This document shows positions 21,024 through 32,441 of a stretch of DNA of 64,000 bases, in pieces. The notes under the pieces were generated by a model that was not told where the DNA came from, did not search any database, and saw nothing but the letters and a program-made list of their open reading frames with translations. Position 1 is the stretch's first letter; every line of letters starts with the position of its first letter. The stretch spans positions 310,001 to 374,000 of the forward strand of contig NZ_JABBFP010000001.1 in assembly GCF_018494085.1 (NCBI RefSeq), in the 5' to 3' direction. The DNA is from Rosenbergiella collisarenosi (GTDB taxonomy: Bacteria > Pseudomonadota > Gammaproteobacteria > Enterobacterales > Enterobacteriaceae). A program made the position numbers and the translations under genes.

Positions 21024-23468
21024 ATGTCACAAGATCCCTTTTTACAACGGGAAACGGAAAAGTATGAAAATCCGATCCCGAGTCGCGAGTTTATCCTCGC
21101 CCATTTAGAAAAACGAGAAACACCTGCGCGCCGCGATGAAATTGCCGCAGAGCTTAATATAACCAGCGAAGAGCATCTCGAAGCGTTGCGTCGCCGCTTA
21201 AGAGCGATGGAGCGCGACGGACAGCTCGTGTTTACTCGCCGTCAATGCTATGTGCTTCCTGAGCGCTTAGATTTAATTAAGGGTAAAGTCATCGGTCATC
21301 GCGATGGGTATGGCTTCCTACGTGCCGATGGACATAAGGATGACTATTACCTATCAGCGGAGCAGATGAAACTCTGCTTGCATGGCGATATCATTTTAGC
21401 TCAGCAAATGGGTGCCGATCGTAAAGGCCGTCGCGAAGCACGTATGGTCAGAGTCGTTGAGCCACGAAATCCACAAATTGTTGGGCGCTACTTTACTGAT
21501 GCAGGGGCTGGATTTGTCGTTCCCGACGATAGCCGGCTGAGTTTCGATATACTCATTGAGTCCGATCCCGCACTGCAAGCGCGTATGGGGGCTGTCGTCG
21601 TCGTTACCCTCGAAAAAAGACCTACCCGCAGAATGAAAGCGATCGGCAAAATCACCGAGATTCTCGGGGATGAAATGGGTACTAGCCTAGCGGTAGATAT
21701 GGCACTGCGTACCCATGAAATTCCCAACGAATGGCCGAGCGAGGTTGAGGCTGAAATCGCACACCTCAGCGAAGAGGTCCCTGAAAGTGCAAAACAGGGA
21801 CGGGTCGATTTACGGCAACTACCACTGGTCACTATCGATGGTGAAGATGCCCGTGACTTTGATGATGCGGTCTACTGCGAGAAGAAGCGTGGAGGAGGAT
21901 GGCGCCTCTGGGTCGCTATTGCTGACGTGACCTACTATGTCCGTCCTGGCACTGCGCTGGATCATGAAGCGGAAAAACGCGGTACGTCCGTCTATTTCCC
22001 AACGCAGGTCGTGCCGATGCTACCGGAAGTGCTGTCGAACGGTCTATGCTCGTTGAATCCGCAAGTTGACCGTCTCTGTTTAGTCTGCGAGATGACGATA
22101 TCAGCACGAGGAAAACTGACCGGTTATAAGCACTATGAAGCCGTGATGAACTCCCATGCGCGACTGACCTATAACAAAGTATGGTCAATTCTTGAGGGCG
22201 ATGAAGCACTACGTGAACAGTATGCGCCGCGCGTCAATGACCTCGAAGAACTGTATGCCATGTATCAGGTATTAGAGACCGCACGCAGTCAACGTGGAGG
22301 GATCTCTTTTGAAACGGAAGAACCGAAGTTCATCTTTAATGCTGAACGTCGGATAGAGCGGGTTGAGCGGCTGCGTCGTAATCCGGCACATAAGCTTATC
22401 GAAGAGTGTATGATCTTGGCTAATATTGCTTCAGCGCGTTTTGCTGAGAAATACGAAGAGCCAGTACTGTTCCGTGATCATGACAGACCTACCGACGAAA
22501 GCATTAAGAGTTTCCGCAAAGTTCTTGGCGAGCTCGGACTAACGCTGACTGGCGGCAATAAACCGACGCCGCTCGACTATGCTACGTTATTGGCGGCAGT
22601 GGCTGAGCGCCCCGACGCAGAGATGCTACAAACGATGCTGTTGCGCTCGATGAAACAGGCGATCTATGACCCAGAAAACCGCGGTCACTTTGGTCTGGCA
22701 TTGACCTCCTATGCGCACTTCACCTCGCCGATCCGCCGTTATCCGGATTTACTGCTACACCGTTCACTCAAGTACCTTATCGCGAAAGAGGAGGGTCAGC
22801 AGGTTAATACCGTGACTCCAGGTGGCGGCTGTCATTATGATATGCAGCAAATGTTGCAATTGGGCCAACACTGTTCATTGACCGAGCGTCGTGCCGACGA
22901 AGCGACGCGCGATGTTGCCGACTGGCTAAAGTGTGACTTTATGCAAGACCAAGTCGGTAATACCTTTAGCGGTATTATCTCAAGTGTCACCAATTTCGGT
23001 TTCTTCGTGCGACTTGCTGACCTGTTTATCGACGGCTTAGTACATGTTTCAACACTGGACAATGACTACTATCGTTACGACCAAATTGGGCAACGCTTAA
23101 CGGGCGAAGCCAGTGGTCAAGTATTCCGTTTAGGCGACACCGTTGAAGTACGGGTTGATGCAGTACATATGGATGAGCGCAAGATCGATTTCGCCTTAGT
23201 CGCAAGCCAACGTAAGCCGCGCGGCGAAGGTAAAACCGAGAAAGATCGAGCGAAGAAAAGTGCCTCTGGTGCTGTGAAAAAACGTCGGAATGCGGCGAAG
23301 AAAGTCAATTTCGAGCCGGATAGTGCCTTTCGAGGGACGAAGAAGAAAGAAACCACGAGTACGGTGACACCAGCGACTAAGAAACCTAAAAAAGTCTCTG
23401 AGAAAACCCGTAAGATTGCGGAGGCGACAAAAGCTAAGCGCGCCGCTAAGAAAAATCGCTCAGAATAA
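21024..23468 (+). CDS. rnr: Ribonuclease R
   Basis: A processive 3'-5' exoribonuclease (RNB family) that degrades structured RNA and acts in trans-translation decay and rRNA quality control. Order: N-terminal helix-turn-helix (about 20-80), two cold-shock domains (about 85-240), RNB domain with catalytic acids in [16 protein letters not shown]1 domain (about 640-725, [20 protein letters not shown]), and a Lys-rich tail that binds SmpB in E. coli. The start at 21024 follows GGAGG and gives 814 residues (E. coli 813). Confidence 0.97.
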   Translation: MSQDPFLQRETEKYENPIPSREFILAHLEKRETPARRDEIAAELNITSEEHLEALRRRLRAMERDGQLVFTRRQCYVLPERLDLIKGKVIGHRDGYGFLRADGHKDDYYLSAEQMKLCLHGDIILAQQMGADRKGRREARMVRVVEPRNPQIVGRYFTDAGAGFVVPDDSRLSFDILIESDPALQARMGAVVVVTLEKRPTRRMKAIGKITEILGDEMGTSLAVDMALRTHEIPNEWPSEVEAEIAHLSEEVPESAKQGRVDLRQLPLVTIDGEDARDFDDAVYCEKKRGGGWRLWVAIADVTYYVRPGTALDHEAEKRGTSVYFPTQVVPMLPEVLSNGLCSLNPQVDRLCLVCEMTISARGKLTGYKHYEAVMNSHARLTYNKVWSILEGDEALREQYAPRVNDLEELYAMYQVLETARSQRGGISFETEEPKFIFNAERRIERVERLRRNPAHKLIEECMILANIASARFAEKYEEPVLFRDHDRPTDESIKSFRKVLGELGLTLTGGNKPTPLDYATLLAAVAERPDAEMLQTMLLRSMKQAIYDPENRGHFGLALTSYAHFTSPIRRYPDLLLHRSLKYLIAKEEGQQVNTVTPGGGCHYDMQQMLQLGQHCSLTERRADEATRDVADWLKCDFMQDQVGNTFSGIISSVTNFGFFVRLADLFIDGLVHVSTLDNDYYRYDQIGQRLTGEASGQVFRLGDTVEVRVDAVHMDERKIDFALVASQRKPRGEGKTEKDRAKKSASGAVKKRRNAAKKVNFEPDSAFRGTKKKETTSTVTPATKKPKKVSEKTRKIAEATKAKRAAKKNRSE

Positions 23469-23483
23469 GAGCAAGTAGAATCT

Positions 23484-23506
23484 GCTGGTAACTTACTGTT
23501 GCCAGC
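23484..23506. other. Stem-loop between rnr and rlmB
   Basis: A 9-bp stem GCTGGTAAC/GTTGCCAGC with one G-T pair and a 5-base loop lies 16 bases after rnr. It has no T-run; rnr and rlmB are probably co-transcribed, so an RNA-processing role is possible. Confidence 0.35.
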
Positions 23507-23534
23507 CCTCTCAAGGTAATTGATAGAATAAACT

Positions 23535-24266
23535 ATGAGTGAAAAAATTTTTGGTATTCATGCGGTCCAATCTCTGCTGGAACGTCAACCCGAGCGCTTT
23601 CAACAGGTGTTTATATTAAAAGGGCGTGACGATCGCCGTTTACAACCGCTGATCCAAGGCCTTGAGTCCCAAGGTGTTATTATACAAGTCGCGACTCGAC
23701 AATGGTTAGATGAGGCGGCAGAAGGTGCTGTTCACCAAGGGATTTTGGCATTAGTAAAACCAGGTCGCCACTATCAGGAGGGTGACCTAACCGATCTTCT
23801 TGAGAAGCTCGATAAGCCATTGCTGCTTATCCTCGATGGCGTCACTGATCCGCATAATCTTGGTGCATGCTTACGGAGTGCGGATGCAGCAGGCGTTGCG
23901 GCAGTGATCGTACCCAAAGATCGCTCTGCGGCGTTAAATGCAACGGCTAAGAAAGTTGCGTGTGGTGCAGCAGAAACAGTACCGCTTATCCGTGTAACGA
24001 ACTTGGCGAGAACAATGCGCCTGTTGCAAGAATACAATATCTGGATCGTTGGGACGGCGGGCGAAGCGGACCATACGTTATATCAGAGTAAAATGACTGG
24101 CGGAATGGCGCTTGTAATGGGTGCTGAAGGCGAAGGAATGCGTCGCCTGACTCGCGAACATTGCGATGAGCTGATCAGTATTCCGATGGCAGGTTCAGTC
24201 TCTTCGCTCAACGTCTCTGTTGCCACAGGGATCTGTTTATTTGAAGCGGTTCGCCAGCGGCAATAA
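23535..24266 (+). CDS. rlmB: 23S rRNA (Gm2251) 2'-O-methyltransferase RlmB
   Basis: A SPOUT-fold enzyme that methylates the ribose of G2251 in the peptidyl-transferase P loop of 23S rRNA. It has an N-terminal L30e-like RNA-binding domain (about 1-80), then SpoU motifs 1 to 3: [21 protein letters not shown] is motif 1; [16 protein letters not shown] and [18 protein letters not shown] form the trefoil knot and AdoMet site. Length 243 residues, equal to E. coli. Confidence 0.97.
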   Translation: MSEKIFGIHAVQSLLERQPERFQQVFILKGRDDRRLQPLIQGLESQGVIIQVATRQWLDEAAEGAVHQGILALVKPGRHYQEGDLTDLLEKLDKPLLLILDGVTDPHNLGACLRSADAAGVAAVIVPKDRSAALNATAKKVACGAAETVPLIRVTNLARTMRLLQEYNIWIVGTAGEADHTLYQSKMTGGMALVMGAEGEGMRRLTREHCDELISIPMAGSVSSLNVSVATGICLFEAVRQRQ

Positions 24267-24340
24267 ATAACGTTAAGCATCTTCTAGTTTTGGAAGGTGC
24301 TTATTAACGAACGACGTTATTTTTTAATATGCTCGCACCT

Positions 24341-24372
24341 AGGGGGATAAAGCTGCGTGATCTCCCCCTTTT
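24341..24372 (+). terminator. Probable terminator downstream of rlmB
   Basis: AGGGGGA pairs with TCCCCCT, followed by TTTT; a bulged inner extension is possible. A weaker hairpin AAGCATCTTC/GAAGGTGCTT lies closer to rlmB (24275-24302). Confidence 0.6.
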
Positions 24373-24390
24373 GCTTTACATCTATCGATA

Positions 24391-24420
24391 CTTCATTCTT
24401 CTTCCTGCTTAAGAATGAAG
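24391..24420. repeat. 10-bp perfect inverted repeat upstream of patA
   Basis: CTTCATTCTT and AAGAATGAAG are exact inverted copies separated by 10 bases. No T-run follows in either direction. It lies about 115 bp before the sigma54-like promoter of patA, so a regulator-binding site or RNA structure are both possible. Confidence 0.5.
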
Positions 24421-24532
24421 ATTACTTATAAGTAAGGCTCTGTCATATACCAAGTAATCCCGCTTTTTGTCGTGGGTAAGTCGGTATTCTGATAAATTAT
24501 TCTACAGATTTTGTGAGCAGTGTTAGAACTTT

Positions 24533-24549
24533 CTGGAACAAATTATGCA
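24533..24549 (+). promoter_or_regulatory. Sigma54-like promoter of patA
   Basis: TGGAAC (-24) and ATGCA (-12) place the invariant GG and GC exactly 10 bases apart, the spacing needed by RpoN holoenzyme. A start near 24560 would leave a leader of about 35 bases. Two positions differ from the consensus TGGCAC-N5-TTGCA. E. coli patA (ygjG) is known to use a sigma54 promoter, which supports the reading. Confidence 0.5.
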
Positions 24550-24584
24550 TAACTATATGTGCACTCTGTGGTGCCACTTTCTAG

Positions 24585-26006
<1,422 letters not shown>

Positions 26007-26014
26007 TCATTTAT

Positions 26015-26039
26015 CCGCCTACCTTGAGTAGGCGGCTTT
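26015..26039. terminator. Bidirectional terminator between patA and puuP-like gene
   Basis: An 8-bp stem CCGCCTAC/GTAGGCGG with loop CTTGA lies between two convergent stop codons. The T-run is short on the plus strand (CTTTAG). Confidence 0.65.
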
Positions 26040-26043
26040 AGTG

Positions 26044-27369
26044 TTAATGACTAAATACTAGCTCTCTTTTTGTCCACCAATACCAAATAATCCAACCGAT
26101 CCCTACAGCCGTCCAGACTAAGCCTAGTCTCATCGCATCTTGATCTAAGTTAAGCCACATGACACCTACACATAGGATACCCGCTAACGGAATGAGAAGG
26201 TGTGTAACCCAGTGCGTTAGGCATTTAAGCTGCCTTTGTTGAACCGCATAGTAGGCGATAACGGATACGTTAACCGAGGTGAATGCTACGAGTGCGCCAA
26301 AGCTAATGAGTGAAACGGCGGTATCTAAATTGAAAAATACGGCGCTCATCGCGAGTGCCCCGACGAATAGAACACAATAGAGTGGGCTACCTAATTGGGG
26401 ATGGATATAGCGGAACTTAGCGATAGGAAATATTCCATCACGCCCCATGATGTGCAGCAATCGGGCCGCACTGGCGTGGGAGGCTAACCCTGAGGCGAAG
26501 GTGTTCACTAAGATCGCGACGAGGAAAACGGATTGGAAAAATTTACCGCCGACATAGAGAACAATCTCAGGCATGGCTTCCGTAGGGTTTTTGAATTCCA
26601 TATTGGTCGGGAAGTAGAGCTGGGTAAACCATGCTGCCACGAAGAAGATCACTCCGCCAATTAGTGCCGTAAGCATTACCGCTCGAGGAATGGTCCGTTC
26701 AGGCTGGTGCGATTCGTCAGAAAGAGTCGTGACTGCATCAAAACCCAGAAAAGAAAAGCAGAGCACGGCCGCACCGGCGACCAATGGTAAGAACGTCTGC
26801 TCGCCGTTCCAGAGTGGTTTTAGGGTCCACACCGCATCATGTCCATGCTGATGGCCGACACCTTGGATCGCTAACCCTACGAAGACGGCCATTAACAATA
26901 CCGGCGCGCCAACGAAAAGAAAATTTAAGTTGGCGAGTAACCGGATGTTACGGCTATTAACCCAGGTGACTAACCCGGTGAATAATACAATCCATAACCA
27001 TGACGGCACTTGGGGAAAAAGAGAGCGAAGATAGATACCGGCGAGTAGGGCATTGATCATCGGCAATAGCATGTAATCGAGAAGAGAAGCCCACCCCACT
27101 AAAAACCCGACACGATTACCGCAAGTTTTACGGGCATACGTATAGGCTGATCCGGCTTTCGGGAAGACCTTAACCATTTTTCCGTAGCTAAAAGCGGTTA
27201 GTAATACCGCGAATAATGCTAGCAGGTAAGCTAATGGCACGCGGCCAGTTGTCATGCCCGACACGATACCAAAGGTATCGAACACTGTCATTGGGGTCAT
27301 GTAGGCAATGCCGACAATTACCACCTGCCATAATCCTAAATTACGTTTATAGGTTACATCTTGAGTCAT
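26044..27369 (-). CDS. PuuP-like putrescine/amino-acid permease
   Basis: An APC-superfamily inner-membrane transporter of 441 residues with about 12 hydrophobic segments. The start region LWQVVIVGIAYMTPMTVFDTFGIVSG and internal FSFLGFDAVTTLSDES, ASGLASHASAARLLHIMGRDGIFP and FGALVAFTSVNVSV closely follow E. coli PuuP, the proton-driven putrescine importer, and less closely PlaP. It lacks the longer N-terminal tail of PuuP. Convergent pairing with patA suggests uptake of the substrate that PatA degrades. Exact substrate is inferred from family and context. Confidence 0.85.
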   Translation of the reverse strand: MTQDVTYKRNLGLWQVVIVGIAYMTPMTVFDTFGIVSGMTTGRVPLAYLLALFAVLLTAFSYGKMVKVFPKAGSAYTYARKTCGNRVGFLVGWASLLDYMLLPMINALLAGIYLRSLFPQVPSWLWIVLFTGLVTWVNSRNIRLLANLNFLFVGAPVLLMAVFVGLAIQGVGHQHGHDAVWTLKPLWNGEQTFLPLVAGAAVLCFSFLGFDAVTTLSDESHQPERTIPRAVMLTALIGGVIFFVAAWFTQLYFPTNMEFKNPTEAMPEIVLYVGGKFFQSVFLVAILVNTFASGLASHASAARLLHIMGRDGIFPIAKFRYIHPQLGSPLYCVLFVGALAMSAVFFNLDTAVSLISFGALVAFTSVNVSVIAYYAVQQRQLKCLTHWVTHLLIPLAGILCVGVMWLNLDQDAMRLGLVWTAVGIGWIIWYWWTKRELVFSH

Positions 27370-27408
27370 TCAACACCACCTGGGGCAAGATTGGGTAACT
27401 ACTGTTTA

Positions 27409-27425
27409 AGCAATTTCTATGCCCA
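27409..27425 (-). promoter_or_regulatory. Sigma54-like promoter of puuP-like gene
   Basis: On the minus strand the sequence reads TGGGCATAGAAATTGCT. The GG and GC are 10 bases apart, GGCA and TTGCT match the -24 and -12 cores, and three consensus positions differ. Transcription would begin near 27398, about 30 bases before the ATG. A sigma54-like element also precedes patA, the gene facing this one. Confidence 0.5.
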
Positions 27426-27604
27426 ACTACCGGTGAATGCAGCTTAGAAATGATTTTCAGGTAGCTAAAATAGGCTTTTTTTTTACAGAGTAAAGTAGGG
27501 AGAGAGAATAAAAATATGCGATGAGGTAAAAGATGCCCTAATCGGCCGAGTAAGCAGTGGTGAGGGCAGTGATGGTTGCCCTCAGTAGAGAGGCGGAGCC
27601 TTAC

Positions 27605-28051
27605 CTATTCGTGGTAATTGAAATCATTAGGATGATTAGCCAGGCTACCGCTAGTGGCTGCATAGAGAATAGTTTTGCCATCGATAGAGAGCGCGTCGCT
27701 GATATTAAGCCACTGCAGGGTCTCGCGATGGGATTTCTCGTTGTTCTGTAGATAGAGGCCGCTCATCTGCTTAAGCTTGGCGGAGTAAAGCACCGCGAAC
27801 TGTTGGTTACCACAGTTATGTGGCTTACAGATGCTATAGACTTGATAGTCATCTCCTTTCACTGTCACTGTTTGGGCGGGCGACTCAACCCCACCGGTTC
27901 TAATCCAACTCGGCAACTGTTGGTGGCTCATCAACGCAGTCAGCGCTTTGCTACCTTCAGGGGTTTTTACTAAGTCACTAAAGGTAGTTTCCGCTGCAAA
28001 TGCACCGGGGGCAGCCAATAGGGAAGCGATAATACCTAGTTGCTTAAACAT
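27605..28051 (-). CDS. ivy: Inhibitor of vertebrate C-type lysozyme (Ivy)
   Basis: A periplasmic protein of 148 residues with a signal peptide cut after about residue 19 (GAFA-AET). The inhibitory loop CKPHNCGNQ matches CKPHDCGSQ of E. coli Ivy; its His inserts into the lysozyme active site and the two cysteines form a disulfide. The segments LPSWIRTGGVESPAQTV, MSGLY and NISDALSIDGKTILYAA are also conserved. AGGAG lies upstream of the ATG. It protects peptidoglycan from host lysozyme and possibly from endogenous lytic transglycosylases. E. coli ivy lies elsewhere. Confidence 0.93.
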   Translation of the reverse strand: MFKQLGIIASLLAAPGAFAAETTFSDLVKTPEGSKALTALMSHQQLPSWIRTGGVESPAQTVTVKGDDYQVYSICKPHNCGNQQFAVLYSAKLKQMSGLYLQNNEKSHRETLQWLNISDALSIDGKTILYAATSGSLANHPNDFNYHE

Positions 28052-28189
28052 AACTCCTCCTTTGATAATCGCTTTTAGTATAGACCCTCAGCTCGCGTCT
28101 TAGAAATAATCGTCACTGCCACGAAATAAGCGACGTATTGTCTTGTATTTAACCGCTAGTCTCAGTATTATTACGCGTCAAATTTTTCA

Positions 28190-28666
<477 letters not shown>

Positions 28667-28672
28667 TTCTTG

Positions 28673-29222
<550 letters not shown>

Positions 29223-29261
29223 TCGGTAACTGTCCATCAACGACTTTAAGAGGATAAGGTA

Positions 29262-29711
29262 ATGCAAGTTATTCTGCTTGATAAAGTAGCAAACCTGGGT
29301 AACCTAGGTGATCAGGTCAACGTTAAAGCGGGCTACGCTCGTAACTTCCTGGTACCACAAGGTAAAGCTGTCCCAGCAACTAAAAACAACATCGAGTTTT
29401 TCGAAACTCGTCGTGCTGAGTTAGAAGCTAAATTAGCGGATACTCTGGCTGCTGCAAATGCCCGTGCTGAGAAAATCAACGCACTGGGTACTGTTACCCT
29501 CGCAACTAAAGCGGGTGACGGCGGTAAACTGTTCGGTTCAATCGGTACTCGCGATATCGCTGATGCTGTGACCGCTGCAGGCGTTGCTGTTGCTAAAAGT
29601 GAAGTGCGTCTGCCAAATGGTGTTCTTCGCACCACTGGCGACCACGAAGTTGATTTCCAAGTTCATAGCGAAGTCTTCGCTAAACTGGTTATCAAAATCG
29701 CTGCTGAATAA
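29262..29711 (+). CDS. rplI: Large ribosomal subunit protein bL9
   Basis: Two-domain 50S protein joined by a long helix, near the L1 stalk; it helps keep the reading frame. The N-terminal domain [19 protein letters not shown] and [16 protein letters not shown] bind 23S rRNA; the C-terminal domain has [21 protein letters not shown]. Length 149 residues, as in E. coli. The AAGAGGATAAGG upstream is a strong ribosome binding site. Last gene of the operon. Confidence 0.98.
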   Translation: MQVILLDKVANLGNLGDQVNVKAGYARNFLVPQGKAVPATKNNIEFFETRRAELEAKLADTLAAANARAEKINALGTVTLATKAGDGGKLFGSIGTRDIADAVTAAGVAVAKSEVRLPNGVLRTTGDHEVDFQVHSEVFAKLVIKIAAE

Positions 29712-29724
29712 GTTCAGAAGTGAA

Positions 29725-29753
29725 AAAATGCCGGCGAAAGCCGGCATTTTTGT
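29725..29753. terminator. Bidirectional terminator between rplI and ytfB
   Basis: A long stem AAAAATGCCGGC/GCCGGCATTTTT capped by a GAAA tetraloop, with T residues on both strands. It serves both the rplI operon and the convergent ytfB. Confidence 0.93.
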
Positions 29754-29759
29754 TTCGAC

Positions 29760-30257
29760 CTATTGTACCCGCAAGAAATGTCCATCAGCCTGTCTCACGA
29801 AAAGAACCTGACCTTGAGCATTTTCCAAGGTTAATCCGGTGATATGACTGCTAGACGTCATTCTTACCTTCACTGCTTGACCTGCACTAAGCGTCCCTAA
29901 CGGTTGACCGCTCCCTTGGATAGCGGCCATTGCATACAGTGCTTCAGTATCTAGCCCCTCATCCCGAAAAAGTTGGGCGAGTGTTTCCCCCGCTGCGACG
30001 TGGTAAGTATGCCAAGTACCTTGCGTATCACTTTGTCCGCCTAACGTAGCAGGTGGATCGACGTGGCGTAAGGTGATATCCGGCTCTTGTGCTGGACCCG
30101 GGAGAAATAAGCCAATCAGGATAAGTATTGCTGCTACGGCCATTATCCGTAGGTGCCACACAGAGAAAGGGGCGAGTAGAGGCTGAAGTCGCGGACTTAT
30201 CTCATGTGAAAAAATTTGCTTGCCTGTATCAAGCAAAGTAGAAATCCTCTCCTTCAT
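29760..30257 (-). CDS. ytfB: OapA-family cell-surface/division protein YtfB
   Basis: An inner-membrane protein with a short cytoplasmic N-terminus, one membrane helix (about residues 36-55, IMAVAAILILIGLFLPG) and a C-terminal OapA domain of LysM-like fold (YHVAAGETLAQLFRDEGLDT ... GQAVKVRM). The ending VLFVRQADGHFLRVQ matches E. coli YtfB, which localises to the septum and binds glycans. The ATG at 30257 is preceded by AAAGGAGG; this gives 165 residues against 212 in E. coli, mainly by a shorter Pro/Gln linker. A longer frame from 30308 lacks support. Confidence 0.87.
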   Translation of the reverse strand: MKERISTLLDTGKQIFSHEISPRLQPLLAPFSVWHLRIMAVAAILILIGLFLPGPAQEPDITLRHVDPPATLGGQSDTQGTWHTYHVAAGETLAQLFRDEGLDTEALYAMAAIQGSGQPLGTLSAGQAVKVRMTSSSHITGLTLENAQGQVLFVRQADGHFLRVQ

Positions 30258-30414
30258 CGCTGCCTCCTTTAGCATTGGCTGAGATTCAACCACTATTACT
30301 CCAACCATTGTTAATCTTTCTTAAGAAAAAGTCATTACTCAGCGGATCAATTTTACGAACAGTGTTCACGCTGCTATCCTTGCAGTTCAATTTATTTAGA
30401 GAAAAGGAACAGAA

Positions 30415-31035
30415 ATGACGACTCTTTCTTTTGACAGTGTCGAAGCGCAAGCCAGTTATGGCATCGGCCTGCAAGTCGGACAGCAATTATTAGAATCAGG
30501 GTTACAAGGTCTTGAACCTGACGCTCTATTAGCTGGTCTGCGTGATGCGCTGGAAGGAAATTCGCCGGCTGTACCTATGGATGTTTTACATCGTGCATTA
30601 CGTGAGATGCACGAGCGTGCAGACGCGGTACGTGATGAACGTACAAAAGAGATGGCGGCTGAAGGGGCAAAATACCTTGAGGAAAACCGTCAGCGTGAAG
30701 GCGTCAACAGTACCGAATCGGGCTTACAATTCCGCGTATTAACCCAAGGCGAAGGGGCTATCCCTTCTCGCCAGGACCGCGTGCGTGTTCATTACACCGG
30801 GAAACTGACCGACGGTACGGTTTTCGATAGCTCAGTCGCTCGTGGAGAGCCGGCAGAGTTTCCGGTCAGCGGTGTTATCGCCGGTTGGATCGAGGCACTG
30901 ACCTTGATGCCTGTCGGATCGAAGTGGGAGTTGGTGATTCCACAACACCTTGCCTACGGTGAACGTGGCGCAGGCGCTTCGATTCCGCCATTCAGTACCC
31001 TAGTATTTGAAGTTGAGCTACTCGACATTCTCTAA
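30415..31035 (+). CDS. fklB: FKBP-type 22 kDa peptidyl-prolyl isomerase
   Basis: A cytoplasmic cis-trans prolyl isomerase of 206 residues, the E. coli FklB length. The helical N-terminal dimerisation half (about 1-95) is followed by an FKBP domain with [17 protein letters not shown], the binding-pocket region [18 protein letters not shown] and [18 protein letters not shown]. Its physiological substrate is not known. Own upstream region and terminator. Confidence 0.96.
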   Translation: MTTLSFDSVEAQASYGIGLQVGQQLLESGLQGLEPDALLAGLRDALEGNSPAVPMDVLHRALREMHERADAVRDERTKEMAAEGAKYLEENRQREGVNSTESGLQFRVLTQGEGAIPSRQDRVRVHYTGKLTDGTVFDSSVARGEPAEFPVSGVIAGWIEALTLMPVGSKWELVIPQHLAYGERGAGASIPPFSTLVFEVELLDIL

Positions 31036-31051
31036 GATAGAGACTTACGCT

Positions 31052-31078
31052 AACCGGCCTCGCGCCGGTTTTTTTTTG
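31052..31078 (+). terminator. Intrinsic terminator after fklB
   Basis: A 7-bp stem AACCGGC/GCCGGTT with loop CTCGC is followed by about eight T residues. Confidence 0.92.
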
Positions 31079-31176
31079 CCTGTGAATCAGGTTTACCCGC
31101 CCCCTGCAACGGAGTATGGTAACCTCAACCATCACAAATTCTGATGTTACTAACTGTCGTTGACAGGAGGCCGAGA

Positions 31177-31926
31177 ATGTTGGACCAGATTAATCAGATC
31201 GCACGCCAAGCCGGTGAAGCGATCCTTGCCATCTATCATCGAGAAGAAGGCCTCGATGTGCAGATAAAAACGGATGATTCGCCAGTTACCGCTGCGGATA
31301 TTGCAGCGAACACGATCATCATCGATGGCTTACAGGCTTTGACCCCCGATATCCCTATCTTATCTGAAGAGTCCGAAGTGGAATGGTCAGTGCGACAGAA
31401 GTGGACGCGTTATTGGCTGGTTGATCCGCTCGATGGCACAAAAGAGTTCATCAAGCGTAATGGTGAGTTTACCGTCAATATTGCATTGATCGAGGAGGGT
31501 AAACCGGTACTCGGTGTGGTCTATGCCCCTGTGCTTGATGACCTCTACTGTGCCGCTGAGGGTAAAGCTTGGAAAGAGGCCGGGCACGGAGCACGCCAAC
31601 CGATTACTGTCGCCACCGCCCAGCCGCCCTTAGTTGTTGTGAGCCGCTCTCATGCCAACAACGACCCAGAGCTAAAAGATTATCTACATCAACTCGGTGA
31701 GCATCAGACTGTCGCAATCGGCTCTTCACTAAAATTTTGCCTAGTCGCAGAAGGTAAAGCTCAACTTTATCCTCGTTTTGGTCCAACCAATATTTGGGAT
31801 ACCGGGGCGGGTCATGCGGTAGCTCTTGCCGCGGGTGCTCAGGTCACGGATTGGCACGGTAATACCCTCGATTATACTCCCCGAGAATCCTACTTAAATC
31901 CTGGTTTTCGCGTTTCACTGTTTTAG
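31177..31926 (+). CDS. cysQ: 3'(2'),5'-bisphosphate nucleotidase CysQ
   Basis: Hydrolyses PAP, the by-product of sulfate assimilation, to AMP, preventing its build-up. An inositol-monophosphatase-fold enzyme with metal-binding [24 protein letters not shown] and [14 protein letters not shown]. The ATG at 31177 follows AGGAGG and gives 249 residues (E. coli 246); an in-frame upstream ATG at 31144 has no ribosome binding site. Confidence 0.96.
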   Translation: MLDQINQIARQAGEAILAIYHREEGLDVQIKTDDSPVTAADIAANTIIIDGLQALTPDIPILSEESEVEWSVRQKWTRYWLVDPLDGTKEFIKRNGEFTVNIALIEEGKPVLGVVYAPVLDDLYCAAEGKAWKEAGHGARQPITVATAQPPLVVVSRSHANNDPELKDYLHQLGEHQTVAIGSSLKFCLVAEGKAQLYPRFGPTNIWDTGAGHAVALAAGAQVTDWHGNTLDYTPRESYLNPGFRVSLF

Positions 31927-31942
31927 TTAACGCATTTAACCG

Positions 31943-31966
31943 TTACCCCCTCACTTAAGGGGGTAA
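31943..31966. other. Stem-loop after cysQ
   Basis: A perfect 9-bp stem TTACCCCCT/AGGGGGTAA with loop CACTTA begins 17 bases after the cysQ stop. The following bases are AT-rich without a T-run, so termination is possible but not certain. Confidence 0.5.
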
Positions 31967-32195
31967 AATAATTCTCTCTCGCCATAAATCTGTCATCAAC
32001 TCTGCCGATAATCCTACTCAGTTTCTTTATCTTGAGAGATAAACTACTTATATTTCGATATCAATGACTGATTTACTCGTCTAAAGCACTATTTTTAATA
32101 TGTTAATAAAAGATTATTAGGGTGTAATTTTTGTGTTTTTTGGATAAACCACTACACTCTATCTCAGAACGCAGGAGCGAAGAGAGAATTAGCGA

Positions 32196-32399
32196 ATGAA
32201 AATCTATAATCGATACAATCCAATCCAGATTGCGCGTTACGTGAAGACGTTATTCAAAGGTGAGATTTACATTAAGGATATTGGTGAATTTCATTTCGAC
32301 CAGGGAAAGGTGCTTCAACCACTAAATGGTGATATCCAGCGTTTAGGTATTATGTCTGAGATCAATCGTCAGGTAAGTAAACTACAGATCAAATTCTAA
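32196..32399 (+). CDS. ytfK: YtfK, stringent-response factor
   Basis: A 67-residue DUF1107 protein. MKIYNRYNPIQIARYVKTLF, GEIYIKDIGEFHFDQGKV and MSEINRQVSKLQ follow E. coli YtfK closely. In E. coli YtfK binds SpoT and tips it toward (p)ppGpp synthesis during phosphate or fatty-acid starvation, and its gene is reported as PhoB-controlled. A CTGTCAT Pho-box-like half site is seen at 31990-31996, about 200 bp upstream, but its partner half is poor. Start preceded by GAAGAGAG. Confidence 0.92.
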   Translation: MKIYNRYNPIQIARYVKTLFKGEIYIKDIGEFHFDQGKVLQPLNGDIQRLGIMSEINRQVSKLQIKF

Positions 32400-32441
32400 A
32401 GTATTGGCCACCGAGGAGTTACTCTAGTGGCCAACATATCG

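Noticed and set aside
24561-24574. GCAC-N6-GTGC as an NtrC enhancer for patA
   Set aside because: NtrC sites have seven bases between the halves, and this one lies downstream of the -24/-12 element, not upstream.
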